33,464 nucleotides of DNA. Source: Nautiliaceae bacterium. GTDB taxonomy: Bacteria; Campylobacterota; Campylobacteria; Campylobacterales; Nautiliaceae. Under the pieces are notes generated by a model. That model saw only the letters and a list, made by a program, of their open reading frames with translations. It made no database searches and had not been told where the DNA came from. This document shows, in pieces, positions 6,804 to 15,138 of the stretch. Every line of letters starts with the position of its first letter. Position 1 is the first letter of the stretch. The DNA lies in assembly GCA_027038555.1 (NCBI GenBank), contig JALVVX010000006.1, positions 30,799 through 64,262 on the forward strand, read 5' to 3'. Made by a program: the position numbers and the translations under genes.

Positions 6804-6809
6804 TATAAT
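6804..6809 (+). promoter_or_regulatory. Probable -10 element for topA
   Basis: A TATAAT lies 20 bases before the GTG start of topA, in the divergent gap with the membrane-protein gene. The upstream T-rich stretch is typical of Campylobacterota sigma-70 promoters, which often lack a -35. Confidence 0.5.
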
Positions 6810-6829
6810 ACCGCAAAAAAAGGTTTTGA

Positions 6830-9004
6830 GTGGGTAAGAAATTAATAATTGTTGAATCACCGGCAAAAGCGAAAACTATAAAAAACTTTCTTGGAAAAGA
6901 TTATGAAGTTGTTGCAAGCAAAGGGCATATCAGGGATTTGCCAAAGAGCAGTTTTGGGATAAAAATTGAAGAGGATAAATTTATTCCGCAGTACCGTGTT
7001 ACAAAAGACCACCAGCAGATTGCAAAAGAGCTGAAAGAAAAAGCAAAAAAGGCAGACACTATTTATATCGCAACGGATGAAGACAGGGAAGGTGAGGCTA
7101 TCGGGTATCATATAGCCCATATTCTTGGTAAAAAACCGGAAGAGCTTCCAAGAATCGTATTTCACGAAATTACCAAAAAAGCTATAAAAAATGCGCTTGA
7201 AAATCCAAGAAGAATTGATTTAAACAGGGTTAACGCGCAGCAGGCAAGAAGACTGCTTGACAGGATTGTGGGGTATAAACTCTCACCTCTTCTTGCAAAA
7301 AAAATTCAAAGGGGGCTTAGTGCCGGAAGGGTTCAAAGCTCGGCTCTTAAAATAGTTGTTGACAGAGAAAGGGAAATAAGAGCGTTTAAACCTCAGGAAT
7401 ACTGGAGTATAGAAGGGATTTTTAAAAAGAGTGAAGGTAATTTAATAAAATATCACGGTAAAAAACTTGAAAAGTTTGATATCAAAACAAAAGAGCAGGC
7501 ACAAAATATTGTAAATGAATTAAAGCCTCTGACGTATAACGTCTCAAAAATAGAGAAAAAAACAACAACTGTAAAATCCCCGGCGCCTTTTATGACTTCA
7601 ACCCTTCAACAGGTTGCGAGTTCGGAACTTGGATTTTCTCCTAAAAAGACTATGAGTATCGCCCAAAAACTATATGAAGGCGTTAAAACTCCGGTTGGAG
7701 AGACGGGGATTATTACCTATATGAGAACTGACAGCTTAAATATTGCCGATGAAGCGCAAAAAGCCGCTCTTGATATGATAAAACAGAGTATTGGCGAAGA
7801 ATACGCAGAGCCTAAAACATACAAAACAAAATCAAGCTCCGCACAAGAAGCGCATGAGGCGATAAGACCTGTTGATGTGAGACTCACTCCTGATGATTTG
7901 AAAAATTATCTGACAAAAGACGAATTAAAATTATATACATTAATCTATAACAGATTTCTTGCATCTCAGATGAAAGATGCGAAGTTTGAAACTCAAAACA
8001 TTTATCTTACAAATGATAAGAGCGAATTTAAAATAAGCGGAAGAAGACTTCTGTTTGACGGATTTTACAAAGTATACGGCAAACCGAGTGCCGATACTCT
8101 TTTGCCTGAATTCAAAGAAGGTGAAGAGGTTAAACTTGATGAAATCAAAGCTACTCAGCATTTTACGAAACCTCCTGAGAGATACACGGAAGCGAGTCTT
8201 ATCAAAAAGCTTGAATCACTTGGTATCGGAAGACCTTCAACATATGCTCCGACTATTACACTTCTTCAAAACAGAAATTATGTTGAGGTAAAAGATAAAA
8301 AACTTCATCCGACTGATACTGCATTTACCGTAATCGAGACACTTGAAAAACATTTTCCTGATATTGTGGATGCTAATTTTACTGCCAATATGGAAGAGAT
8401 GCTTGATAGTATTGCGGGAGCAAAAAAAGACTGGCAGGAAGTACTTAAAGAATTTTACAATCCTTTTATTGAGCTTATTAAAAAAGGTGAAAAAGAAATC
8501 CCGTCTCAAAAAATAGCAAAACCGATAGGTGAGCCTTGCCCTCAGTGCGGAAGCGAACTTGTAATAAGAAAAGGAAGATTCGGGGAATTTATAGCTTGCA
8601 GTAATTATCCGAAATGCAAATATACAAGACCTCTTGAAGAAGAAGAGAAAAAAACCGATGTCAAATGCGATAAATGCGGGGCTGATATGGTTATCAAAAG
8701 AGGTAAAAGGGGTGAATTTTTAGCTTGTAGCAATTACCCTGAATGTAAAAATACAAAACCACTAAAAGAGCCTGAAAAACTTGAAGATGTAAAATGCCCT
8801 GAATGTGGAGGAGATATTATTAAAAGAAGTTCAAGAAGAGGAGAATTTTACGGGTGTAGTAATTATCCTGAGTGTAAATTCATCTCAAAATTCAGACCTG
8901 TAAATAAAAAATGTCCTGAATGCGGGTATTTGATGGCTGAGAGAACATACAGAAACAAAGATATTTATGAATGCATAAAATGCAAACACAGGGAAGAACA
9001 ATAG
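6830..9004 (+). CDS. topA: DNA topoisomerase I (type IA)
   Basis: This enzyme relaxes negatively supercoiled DNA by transient single-strand cleavage. The 724-residue protein opens with the TOPRIM signature IVESPAKAKTIKNFLG and has TDEDREGE at 82-89, which binds Mg2+. The catalytic tyrosine is in GIITYMRTDS (Y297, R299). Other family marks are NAQQARRLLDRIVGY, LSAGRVQSSAL and GIGRPSTYAPT. The C-terminus (about 565-724) holds four Cys4 zinc ribbons. The first three repeat CPxCG, RGEF or RFGEF, and CSNYPxCK; the fourth is more divergent (CPECGYLM, CIKCK). It starts at a GTG with AAAAGG upstream, and an ATG-only search would miss it. The hepT gene follows at once, with its binding site overlapping the topA stop. 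Confidence 0.97.
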   Translation: MGKKLIIVESPAKAKTIKNFLGKDYEVVASKGHIRDLPKSSFGIKIEEDKFIPQYRVTKDHQQIAKELKEKAKKADTIYIATDEDREGEAIGYHIAHILGKKPEELPRIVFHEITKKAIKNALENPRRIDLNRVNAQQARRLLDRIVGYKLSPLLAKKIQRGLSAGRVQSSALKIVVDREREIRAFKPQEYWSIEGIFKKSEGNLIKYHGKKLEKFDIKTKEQAQNIVNELKPLTYNVSKIEKKTTTVKSPAPFMTSTLQQVASSELGFSPKKTMSIAQKLYEGVKTPVGETGIITYMRTDSLNIADEAQKAALDMIKQSIGEEYAEPKTYKTKSSSAQEAHEAIRPVDVRLTPDDLKNYLTKDELKLYTLIYNRFLASQMKDAKFETQNIYLTNDKSEFKISGRRLLFDGFYKVYGKPSADTLLPEFKEGEEVKLDEIKATQHFTKPPERYTEASLIKKLESLGIGRPSTYAPTITLLQNRNYVEVKDKKLHPTDTAFTVIETLEKHFPDIVDANFTANMEEMLDSIAGAKKDWQEVLKEFYNPFIELIKKGEKEIPSQKIAKPIGEPCPQCGSELVIRKGRFGEFIACSNYPKCKYTRPLEEEEKKTDVKCDKCGADMVIKRGKRGEFLACSNYPECKNTKPLKEPEKLEDVKCPECGGDIIKRSSRRGEFYGCSNYPECKFISKFRPVNKKCPECGYLMAERTYRNKDIYECIKCKHREEQ

Positions 9005-9012
9005 GAAATAAA

Positions 9013-9459
9013 ATGAAAAACAATCAAAGACTTAGCGGCTATATGAAAGAAGCTAATTTGCATATAAACAGATTAAAAAAGACTTTAAAAGCTCTTCCAT
9101 ACCCGTTTGAGCCAAAAGATTTAGATGAAGAAATTTTGGATAAATTAGATGTTTTGGCTTTTAGGTTTTCAAAACTTCAAAGTTTAGTGGGCGAAAAACT
9201 TTTTAGAGAATATTTATCGCTTTTTTATGATGTTGAAGGGAAAAGTTTTTTAGAACTGCTGAAACTGCTTGAAAAAGAGGGGATAACAGATATCGATACT
9301 TGGAGTGAAATTAGAAAAATCAGGAATTTTATTTCACATGATTATCCTTTAATTGATGAAGAAAAAGTTAAAGCCATAAATTTTTTAATTGAAAATTTGA
9401 ATATAATTTTTGAAATTGTTGAGAAAATAGAAAGCAGGTTAAATGAGATTGACTTATGA
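9013..9459 (+). CDS. hepT: HepT-like HEPN toxin of a HepT-MntA (type VII) toxin-antitoxin pair
   Basis: The 148-residue, mostly helical protein carries the HEPN ribonuclease motif R-x4-H-x-Y in RKIRNFISHDYP (R104, H109, Y111). In characterised HepT proteins this is the active site, and the Tyr is the residue modified by MntA. The N-terminus (about 1-35) extends further than in the shortest homologues. The ATG at 9013 follows AGGAA, which overlaps the topA stop. A longer reading frame beginning at 8971 lies inside topA and lacks a binding site. It overlaps mntA by 17 bases. The toxin would cleave RNA in the cytoplasm when not AMPylated. Family assignment is firm, but activity here is inferred. 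Confidence 0.88.
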   Translation: MKNNQRLSGYMKEANLHINRLKKTLKALPYPFEPKDLDEEILDKLDVLAFRFSKLQSLVGEKLFREYLSLFYDVEGKSFLELLKLLEKEGITDIDTWSEIRKIRNFISHDYPLIDEEKVKAINFLIENLNIIFEIVEKIESRLNEIDL

Positions 9460-9721
9460 GGAAATTAATACCATAAAAAAAGTCATTACAGAGATTTTCG
9501 GAGAGTCTGAAATAAGGATATTTGGAAGCAGATTACAAAAAAAGAAAGGCGGGGACATTGATATTTATGTAATCCCTGAAAACAGAGAGGAGTTATTTAA
9601 AAAAAAGATAAAAGCGTGTGCAAAACTTGAAAATCTGCTTTATAAACCTGTGGATATTTTAGTTCATTATGATTTTGACAGAGAAATTGAAAAAGAAGCG
9701 TTAAAAGGAGAATTGATTTGA
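9443..9721 (+). CDS. mntA: MntA-like minimal nucleotidyltransferase antitoxin
   Basis: The 92-residue protein is a minimal DNA polymerase beta-type nucleotidyltransferase. It has IRIFGSR, then GGDIDIYV, giving G28-S29 and D38-x-D40, with a third acidic residue in KPVDILV (D71). In HepT-MntA systems the antitoxin transfers AMP to the HEPN Tyr to inactivate it. The loop between GS and DxD is 8 residues, a little shorter than the usual 9-10. The start lies inside hepT and the stop overlaps the next gene's TTG start as TTGA, so the pair is translationally tied to its neighbours. Confidence 0.87.
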   Translation: MRLTYEEINTIKKVITEIFGESEIRIFGSRLQKKKGGDIDIYVIPENREELFKKKIKACAKLENLLYKPVDILVHYDFDREIEKEALKGELI

Positions 9722-10233
9722 AAATTGGTATTATGTCTGATACGCATAAAAAACTTGGACGTGCCAAAAAAGCGGTTGATTTATTGATTCAAAAGGGAGC
9801 TGAATTTATAGTCCACGCCGGTGATATTGTAAGAGTCGAACTTCTTGAATATTTAGAAGAAAAAAATATAAGATATGTGGCGGTTTTGGGAAATAATGAT
9901 TTTCATTTATATAATGTAGCGGATAAGTTTAATATTGTAACGGAGCCGTATTACTTTAAGTTAGCAAACAAAACATGGAAACTTATGCATTATCCGAAAT
10001 ATATGTTTCCTCTTGATACCGATATAATCGTTTACGGACATACGCATGATGTTGATATAACTTTTAACGGTAAAAATTTAATACTTAATCCCGGAGAAGT
10101 GTGCGCAAGGGATCATGGTTTTTCGACATGTATGACGCTTGATATTGAAGAAAACCGGTATGTTGTAACGCTTTATTACAGAAAAATTGGTGAGGATGAG
10201 TGGAAGAGTAAAATTAAGGAGTTTTTGATTTGA
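9718..10233 (+). CDS. YfcE/MJ0936-family metallophosphoesterase
   Basis: The 171-residue protein is a calcineurin-like phosphodiesterase. Its dimetal ligands are all present: IGIMSDTHKK (D8, H10), VHAGDIVR, VLGNND, MHYPKY (His) and YGHTHDVD. The C-terminal NPGEVCARDHGFST is the pattern seen in the YfcE family. The substrate cannot be deduced. It starts at TTG 9718, because AAAGGAG lies 7 bases upstream and the first strand (KIGIMSDTH) would be lost with any later ATG. The start overlaps the mntA stop, and the end overlaps the TTG start of bioB, both as TTGA. Confidence 0.9.
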   Translation: MKIGIMSDTHKKLGRAKKAVDLLIQKGAEFIVHAGDIVRVELLEYLEEKNIRYVAVLGNNDFHLYNVADKFNIVTEPYYFKLANKTWKLMHYPKYMFPLDTDIIVYGHTHDVDITFNGKNLILNPGEVCARDHGFSTCMTLDIEENRYVVTLYYRKIGEDEWKSKIKEFLI

Positions 10234-11054
10234 TATATCTTTGCGCCATATCCAATATCCGCTCTGGAGCGTGCAGGGAAGACTGTAAATTCTGCACTCA
10301 AAGCGTAAAATGGGGAGCGGATATAAACAGATATAAAGAAAAAAGCATTTCAGAAATAGTAAATGAGGCAAAACTTGCCAAAAAAAATAAAGCAGTCGGA
10401 TTTTGTCTTGTTACAAGCGGTAAGGGGCTTGATGAAAAGACGCTTGAATATGTCTGTCATGCAACACAAGCTATCTTAAAAGAAGTAGATATAAAAATAA
10501 TAGCATGTAACGGCACTGCGGGAAAAGAAGAGCTTAAAGAGCTTAAAAAAGCGGGAGTTGATATCTATAACCACAATCTTGAAACAAGCAGGGAATATTA
10601 TCCTAAAATCTGCTCCACCCACAGCTGGGATGAGAGATTTGAGACCTGTGAGAATGTAAAATCGGCAGGGCTGAGACTTTGCAGTGGAGGAATTTTCGGA
10701 ATGGGAGAGAGTGAGGAAGATAGAATTTCTCTTCTTAATTCGTTAAAAGAATTAAATCCTGAGGGGATTCCTCTTAATTTTTTTATAGAAAACGAAAAAC
10801 TTCCATTAAAAGCTACACATAATAAAAAAACGGCTCTTGGAATTATTAAAATGTTCAGAAAAAATTTTAAGAATGCAATTATTATGCTTGCAGGAGGCAG
10901 GGAAAAAGTTTTTGGAGATGAATTTACGCAAGGTTTAAAAGCCGGGGCTAATGCTATAATAATAGGTGATTATTTAACTACAAAAGGCGAAAAGCCTGAT
11001 AAAGATATAGAAATTTTAAAAAAAGAAGGGTTTAAAATAGCAAATGAGTGCTGA
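10230..11054 (+). CDS. bioB: Biotin synthase (radical SAM)
   Basis: BioB inserts sulfur into dethiobiotin to form biotin. The radical-SAM cluster motif is CREDCKFC (C15, C19, C22). Further family marks are NIRSGACRED, TQSVKW, HNLETSREYYPKICSTHSW, LRLCSGGIFGMGE and LAGGRE. At 274 residues it is shorter than the E. coli enzyme (346), mainly at the N-terminus, as is usual for Campylobacterota BioB. The start is TTG at 10230, overlapping the upstream stop, with AAGGAG before it. bioF lies 7 kb away on the other strand, and other biotin genes are not in the window. The stop overlaps the antiporter start by 11 bases. Confidence 0.93.
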   Translation: MIYLCAISNIRSGACREDCKFCTQSVKWGADINRYKEKSISEIVNEAKLAKKNKAVGFCLVTSGKGLDEKTLEYVCHATQAILKEVDIKIIACNGTAGKEELKELKKAGVDIYNHNLETSREYYPKICSTHSWDERFETCENVKSAGLRLCSGGIFGMGESEEDRISLLNSLKELNPEGIPLNFFIENEKLPLKATHNKKTALGIIKMFRKNFKNAIIMLAGGREKVFGDEFTQGLKAGANAIIIGDYLTTKGEKPDKDIEILKKEGFKIANEC

Positions 11055-12180
11055 AATAATTATGATTGTTACTTTATCGGTGATACTTCTTGTCTCACCT
11101 TTTATAAGTAATTTGTTAAAACTTCCGATTTCAATGGTTGAGATAACTCTTGGGGCATTAGCCGCAGGAGTTGGACTTTTGCATCATAATGAAATGTTTT
11201 CGCTTCTTGCAGAGGTGGGATTTTTATATTTGATGCTTTTAGCCGGTATGGAGGTAAATTTAAAAGAGCTTTTAAAACTTGATAAGTCGGTATTTATTAA
11301 AGGATTTTTATTCTTGTTTATTTTGTATGCTCTAAGTATCGCCTCTGTTTTTGTATTTAAATATTCGGTGATATTTGTTGTTATTTTACCATTGATATCA
11401 ATTGGTCTTATGCTCTCAATCCAGCAAGAAATAGGCAAACAGCCTTGGCTTGATTTAGCTATTAAAATAGGTGTTTTGGGTGAGCTTATATCAATTTTGG
11501 TTTTGACAGTGGTGAGCGGATATTTTGAATTTGGACTTAGTAAAGAGCTTGCTTTTAATATCGGTATTTTGTTTTTATTTTTGTTTGTTTTGGCTTTGTT
11601 TTTTATGGGGCTTAGAACACTTTTTTGGTGGTTTCCGAAACTCAAACACTATTTAATGCCCGGAAGCGATAAATATTTTCAGGATGTAAGGATTGCAATA
11701 AGTCTCTTTTTTATAATGATTGCGGTTATGCTTGTTTTGCATCTTGATGTAGTTTTGGGCGCTTTTGCAGTGGGTGTATTTTTGGCCACATTTTTTGAAC
11801 ATAATAAAGATTTGGAGCATAAACTTGCTCCTTTTGGTTTTGGATTTTTGATTACTATATTTTTCGTTCATGTTGGAAGTTCTATTGATATTTCTCAAAT
11901 TTCACTTGCAATGATAACAGACAGTCTAATTTTAACTTTTTTAATGATAATTTTGAGAATTATAAGCTCTTTTTTGTTTTTTAAAGATTTGAAATTTAAA
12001 AATACAGTACTTTTTGGGCTTTCACTTTCAATGCCTCTTACTTTGATGATAGCAACGGCAACTCTTGCTTATCAAAACAGAGTAATTAATGATTATTGGT
12101 TTACGGTATTCGTATTCACTGCTGTACTTGAAGTTATTATTGTAATGCTCGCAGTGAAATTTTTTTATAGGGAAAATTAA
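11044..12180 (+). CDS. CPA2-family cation:proton antiporter
   Basis: The 378-residue protein is almost entirely hydrophobic, with about 12 membrane segments. It resembles the membrane part of Kef/NapA-type Na+/H+ or K+/H+ exchangers. Typical elements are LPISMVEITLGALAAGVGLL near the start, FLYLMLLAGMEVNL in segment 3, and FFVHVGSSIDI in a late segment. There is no C-terminal TrkA-N/RCK domain. The ion cannot be told from sequence. The ATG at 11044 is inside the end of bioB. The stop overlaps the convergent hemerythrin-like gene by 4 bases, so no terminator separates them. Confidence 0.85.
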   Translation: MSAEIIMIVTLSVILLVSPFISNLLKLPISMVEITLGALAAGVGLLHHNEMFSLLAEVGFLYLMLLAGMEVNLKELLKLDKSVFIKGFLFLFILYALSIASVFVFKYSVIFVVILPLISIGLMLSIQQEIGKQPWLDLAIKIGVLGELISILVLTVVSGYFEFGLSKELAFNIGILFLFLFVLALFFMGLRTLFWWFPKLKHYLMPGSDKYFQDVRIAISLFFIMIAVMLVLHLDVVLGAFAVGVFLATFFEHNKDLEHKLAPFGFGFLITIFFVHVGSSIDISQISLAMITDSLILTFLMIILRIISSFLFFKDLKFKNTVLFGLSLSMPLTLMIATATLAYQNRVINDYWFTVFVFTAVLEVIIVMLAVKFFYREN

Positions 12181-12632
12181 TATTTTTCATACAATTCATT
12201 TTCTTCAAATTCCACTCTTTGTGTCAAAGCTTTGCCTATTTCCCCCAAATCTTTTAAGAAATCTTCGCTTTGAATATTTTTTGTATTGTTATATTTTAAA
12301 ACAAATTCTTCCAAAGCAATTGTGATTTTTTTCATTTCTTGCTGTTTTTCAATGATTTGATTTTTTATTTCAGGGAAAAACCGGTATTTTACAATTAAAT
12401 AATTATAAAGTTGTTTGTCTTCTTTTAAAATATGCAAGTGATAAGCTTCATAAAACTTTTTGAGATATTTTAAAGTTTTTCTATATTTTTTGCTGATATA
12501 AGTTTCTATGATTTTGTCATAAATAATAAATAGTTTTTCATGCTCTTGATTTAGCTCGTTTATTAATTTATTGTTGTATGTACGTTTCGGTTTGATTCTC
12601 TTTGCTTTTAAATTATAAAAAAAACCTTTCAT
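12177..12632 (-). CDS. Hemerythrin-like (HHE) domain protein
   Basis: The 151-residue protein is a predicted helical bundle. Candidate iron ligands lie in NQEHEKLF (H31) and AYHLHILKED (H65, H67, E71), with acidic positions in RVEFEENELYEKY at the C-terminus. The spacing resembles hemerythrin HHE-cation-binding proteins, and the same fold includes Rsd-type regulators. A role in oxygen, nitric oxide or iron sensing is possible but not shown. The ATG at 12632 is preceded by AAGGGG. The gene is divergent from gltX and its promoter must lie in the 42-base gap. It ends 4 bases inside the antiporter gene. Confidence 0.7.
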   Translation of the reverse strand: MKGFFYNLKAKRIKPKRTYNNKLINELNQEHEKLFIIYDKIIETYISKKYRKTLKYLKKFYEAYHLHILKEDKQLYNYLIVKYRFFPEIKNQIIEKQQEMKKITIALEEFVLKYNNTKNIQSEDFLKDLGEIGKALTQRVEFEENELYEKY

Positions 12633-12644
12633 TCTATCCCCTTA

Positions 12645-12653
12645 TGATATAAT
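12645..12653 (+). promoter_or_regulatory. Extended -10 promoter for gltX
   Basis: TGATATAAT (TGnTATAAT) lies about 21 bases before the gltX start codon, in the divergent gap with the hemerythrin-like gene. Confidence 0.55.
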
Positions 12654-12674
12654 TGTAACCAAAAAAGGAAAATA

Positions 12675-14060
12675 ATGGTAGTGACTCGTTTTGCTCCAAG
12701 TCCAACGGGGTATCTTCATATCGGAGGGCTAAGAACTGCGCTTTTTAACTGGCTTTGGGCAAGAAAAAATGATGGGAAATTTAGATTAAGAATTGAAGAT
12801 ACAGATAAAGAAAGAAACAAAAAAGAAGCGGTTGATGCAATAATTAAAGCATTTGACTGGACTGGGCTAAATTATGATGGAGAGATAGTTTTTCAAAGCC
12901 AAAGAGAAGATATTTATAAAAAATATCTTAATGAGCTTTTAGAAAAAGGTTTGGCTTATAAATGTTATCTTACAAAAGAAGAGCTTGAAGCAATTAGAGA
13001 AGCCAAAATGAAAGGTGAAGAGCCTCCTATTGATATTAGAAAATATAGAGATTTTAAAGGAGAGCTTGATAAACCTTATGTTATAAGATTTAAAACTCCT
13101 CTAAGTGGTAAAATCTGTTTTGAAGACGGAGTTAAGGGAATGCAGTGCGTGGAGGCAAATGAGATTGAAGATTTCGTAATTGCAAGGAGTGATGGGAGCC
13201 CTACATATAATTTTGTTGCCGCAGTAGATGACCATGAAATGGGAATGACAGATATTATTAGAGGGGATGATCATTTAAGAAATACTTTTAAACAGCTTTT
13301 AATTTATGAAGCGTTTGGCTGGAATGTGCCGAAATTTTATCATGTGCCTATGATTCATAATGAAAAAGGCTCTAAAATGAGCAAAAGAGACGGGGCTGTT
13401 GATGTAATGGAATACAAAAGAGAAGGTTATCTTCCAGAAGCACTTCTTAACTTTTTAGTGCGTCTTGGATGGTCTCATGGGGACCAGGAAATTTTTAGTA
13501 TAGAAGAGATGATAAATCTGTTTGACCCAAAAGATATAAACAAAGCACCAAGCAGATTTAATAAAGAAAAACTTGACTGGCTGAATTCTCACTATATTAA
13601 AAATTCACCTAATGAGAGACTTGAAAAACTTCTAAGAGATGATTTTGGAATTGATATCATTAATCACGATAAAAAAGAAATTTTAATTGATGAACTTAAA
13701 GAAAGAGTAAAAACACTTAAAGAGATGGCAGAGGAAATTGATAAAATTCTAACGCCGCCAAAAGAATATAATGAAAAAGCGGTTAAAAAATTTATAAAAG
13801 ATGAGGTAATCAGTAATTTAAGGGAATTTTTGGTATTTTTAAATGATAAAGACCCGAAACTTCCGCCTGAGTGGGCAGACGCAATGCATGAATTTTTAGA
13901 AATGAAGCAAATTAAGCCAAAATTTTTAATGCCGCCACTGAGAATTGCAATGGTAGGAGATACAAAAGGAATTGATTTAGCTGCACTTCTTAGCGTACTT
14001 GGCAAAGAAGAAGTCAAAAAAAGAATAGCAGGTTTAATTGCTAAATTTGAGGTTTTTTAA
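12675..14060 (+). CDS. gltX: Glutamyl-tRNA synthetase
   Basis: This class I synthetase charges tRNA with glutamate. The 461-residue protein has the HIGH-type motif in SPTGYLHIGGLRTALFNW (HIGG at 15-18) and the KMSKS-type motif KMSKR at 234-238. LRIEDTDKER and NEIEDFVIARSDGSPTYNF, both typical of GluRS, lie between them. The C-terminal anticodon-binding part is helical. Many Campylobacterota have two GltX paralogues, one charging tRNA-Gln, and I cannot tell which this is. The ATG at 12675 follows AAAAGG, with an extended -10 just upstream. The stop overlaps the convergent XRE-cupin gene by 4 bases. Confidence 0.95.
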   Translation: MVVTRFAPSPTGYLHIGGLRTALFNWLWARKNDGKFRLRIEDTDKERNKKEAVDAIIKAFDWTGLNYDGEIVFQSQREDIYKKYLNELLEKGLAYKCYLTKEELEAIREAKMKGEEPPIDIRKYRDFKGELDKPYVIRFKTPLSGKICFEDGVKGMQCVEANEIEDFVIARSDGSPTYNFVAAVDDHEMGMTDIIRGDDHLRNTFKQLLIYEAFGWNVPKFYHVPMIHNEKGSKMSKRDGAVDVMEYKREGYLPEALLNFLVRLGWSHGDQEIFSIEEMINLFDPKDINKAPSRFNKEKLDWLNSHYIKNSPNERLEKLLRDDFGIDIINHDKKEILIDELKERVKTLKEMAEEIDKILTPPKEYNEKAVKKFIKDEVISNLREFLVFLNDKDPKLPPEWADAMHEFLEMKQIKPKFLMPPLRIAMVGDTKGIDLAALLSVLGKEEVKKRIAGLIAKFEVF

Positions 14061-15073
14061 CCCTTTTTGGCTTTTTCATAATAAAGTCCTGAATTAAAGC
14101 CTGTTAAGTGGTATGGCTTTAAGTTTTGTCTATGGGTTAAAGTTGAATTTTTAAGATTGTTTAACAGATTTTTAAATTCTTCAATTTGAGATTCAAATTT
14201 TTCATTTTCAATAACTTTTATACTTTTAATCACTTCAAGAGCTTCTTCAAAATCCCCGTTTTCAATAGCATATTTTGCATAAAGAATTTTTTTATCAAAA
14301 ATTTCATCTTCAACATTATCTATTATAAGCTGTAAAAAGTGTTTTATCATATTTATTTTTTTCTCTTTGCTGGTGGAAAAAGGGGCAATTATATCAATAA
14401 TACCGGGTTTTCTTTTATAAGGTTTTGGCTTAAAGCAATAAAGCCATCCGTCATATTCTATTGTTTTTATTGTTTTGTCTTTTGGAGCGTATTTCAAATT
14501 ATCCGTTCTTTTTATAGGGATGCCGGAATTTATTTCAATTTCTATATTGTCATCAAAAATATCGTCTTCAAAAAACTTAAACCTGTTTTCAAAATAGTGA
14601 ATTGTAACAATTATAGTTGCGTTTTGGCTCAGTGTTTTATAAATATGAGCTTTATCGGCTTTGAATGAATAAATTTCACTCGGCTTTAAAATTTTTGGCT
14701 CTTCAAATGGACCTGTTAAAACTTCACCGTCTATTACGAATACATCCTCTTTTGCGTTTTTTGGATGTGGAGCGGCTTTTTGGGTATGATAGTTTTTTAG
14801 TTTCATTTTATAAACTTCAATGTTTTTTTCTTTTTCAATTAAACTAACTTCAATGTTTTCTTCAATGATTTTATCTTCGATAAGTTCTCCAAAAGGAACA
14901 TTTAAAGCATTAGCTATCGCCCATAGTGTATTGATAGTCGGATTTGTATTACCTTCTTCTATGCTTAAAAGATTTGATTTTGAAATTCCGGCTTTTTTGG
15001 CTAAGCCGCTTAGCGAATAATTTTTTTCTTCTCTTAATTTTTTTATTCTTTTTGCAAGGTTTTGAAGTTTCAT
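14057..15073 (-). CDS. XRE-cupin transcriptional regulator with an extended C-terminal region
   Basis: The 338-residue protein has three parts. Residues 6-61 are a clear XRE helix-turn-helix (LAKKAGISKSNLLSIEEG, NPTINTLWAIANAL). Residues about 90-165 resemble a cupin sensor barrel (AKEDVFVIDGEVLTG, KPSEIYSFKADKAHIYK). The remaining 170 residues are not part of the usual XRE-cupin layout. They include IEYDGWLYCFKPKPY, then IIDIIAPFSTS, then a helical, TPR-like stretch (LYAKYAIENGDFEEALEVIK) and a basic tail. I do not recognise this part. The gene is divergent from an EamA transporter. Two inverted repeats lie in the shared 178-base gap, so it probably controls itself and the transporter. The ATG at 15073 follows AAGGA. 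Confidence 0.85.
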   Translation of the reverse strand: MKLQNLAKRIKKLREEKNYSLSGLAKKAGISKSNLLSIEEGNTNPTINTLWAIANALNVPFGELIEDKIIEENIEVSLIEKEKNIEVYKMKLKNYHTQKAAPHPKNAKEDVFVIDGEVLTGPFEEPKILKPSEIYSFKADKAHIYKTLSQNATIIVTIHYFENRFKFFEDDIFDDNIEIEINSGIPIKRTDNLKYAPKDKTIKTIEYDGWLYCFKPKPYKRKPGIIDIIAPFSTSKEKKINMIKHFLQLIIDNVEDEIFDKKILYAKYAIENGDFEEALEVIKSIKVIENEKFESQIEEFKNLLNNLKNSTLTHRQNLKPYHLTGFNSGLYYEKAKKG

Positions 15074-15096
15074 AATTTTCCTTGTTTGTTATTTAG

Positions 15097-15122
15097 AACG
15101 AATTTTAATATAATTGTTCGTT
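15097..15122. promoter_or_regulatory. Operator-like inverted repeat over divergent -10 elements
   Basis: AACGAA (15097-15102) and TTCGTT (15117-15122) form a perfect 6-bp inverted repeat with a 14-base spacer. The spacer contains TATAAT on the plus strand (15109-15114) and TATATT on the minus strand. A protein bound here would cover the -10 elements of both the regulator and the EamA transporter. The XRE-cupin protein is the obvious candidate ligand, by inference from position. Confidence 0.5.
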
Positions 15123-15138
15123 AAATTCAAGAAATTAT

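Noticed and set aside
8971-9012. N-terminal extension of hepT into topA
   Set aside because: It has no ribosome binding site and encodes zinc-ribbon codons of topA in another frame; the ATG at 9013 has AGGAA upstream and fits the family.
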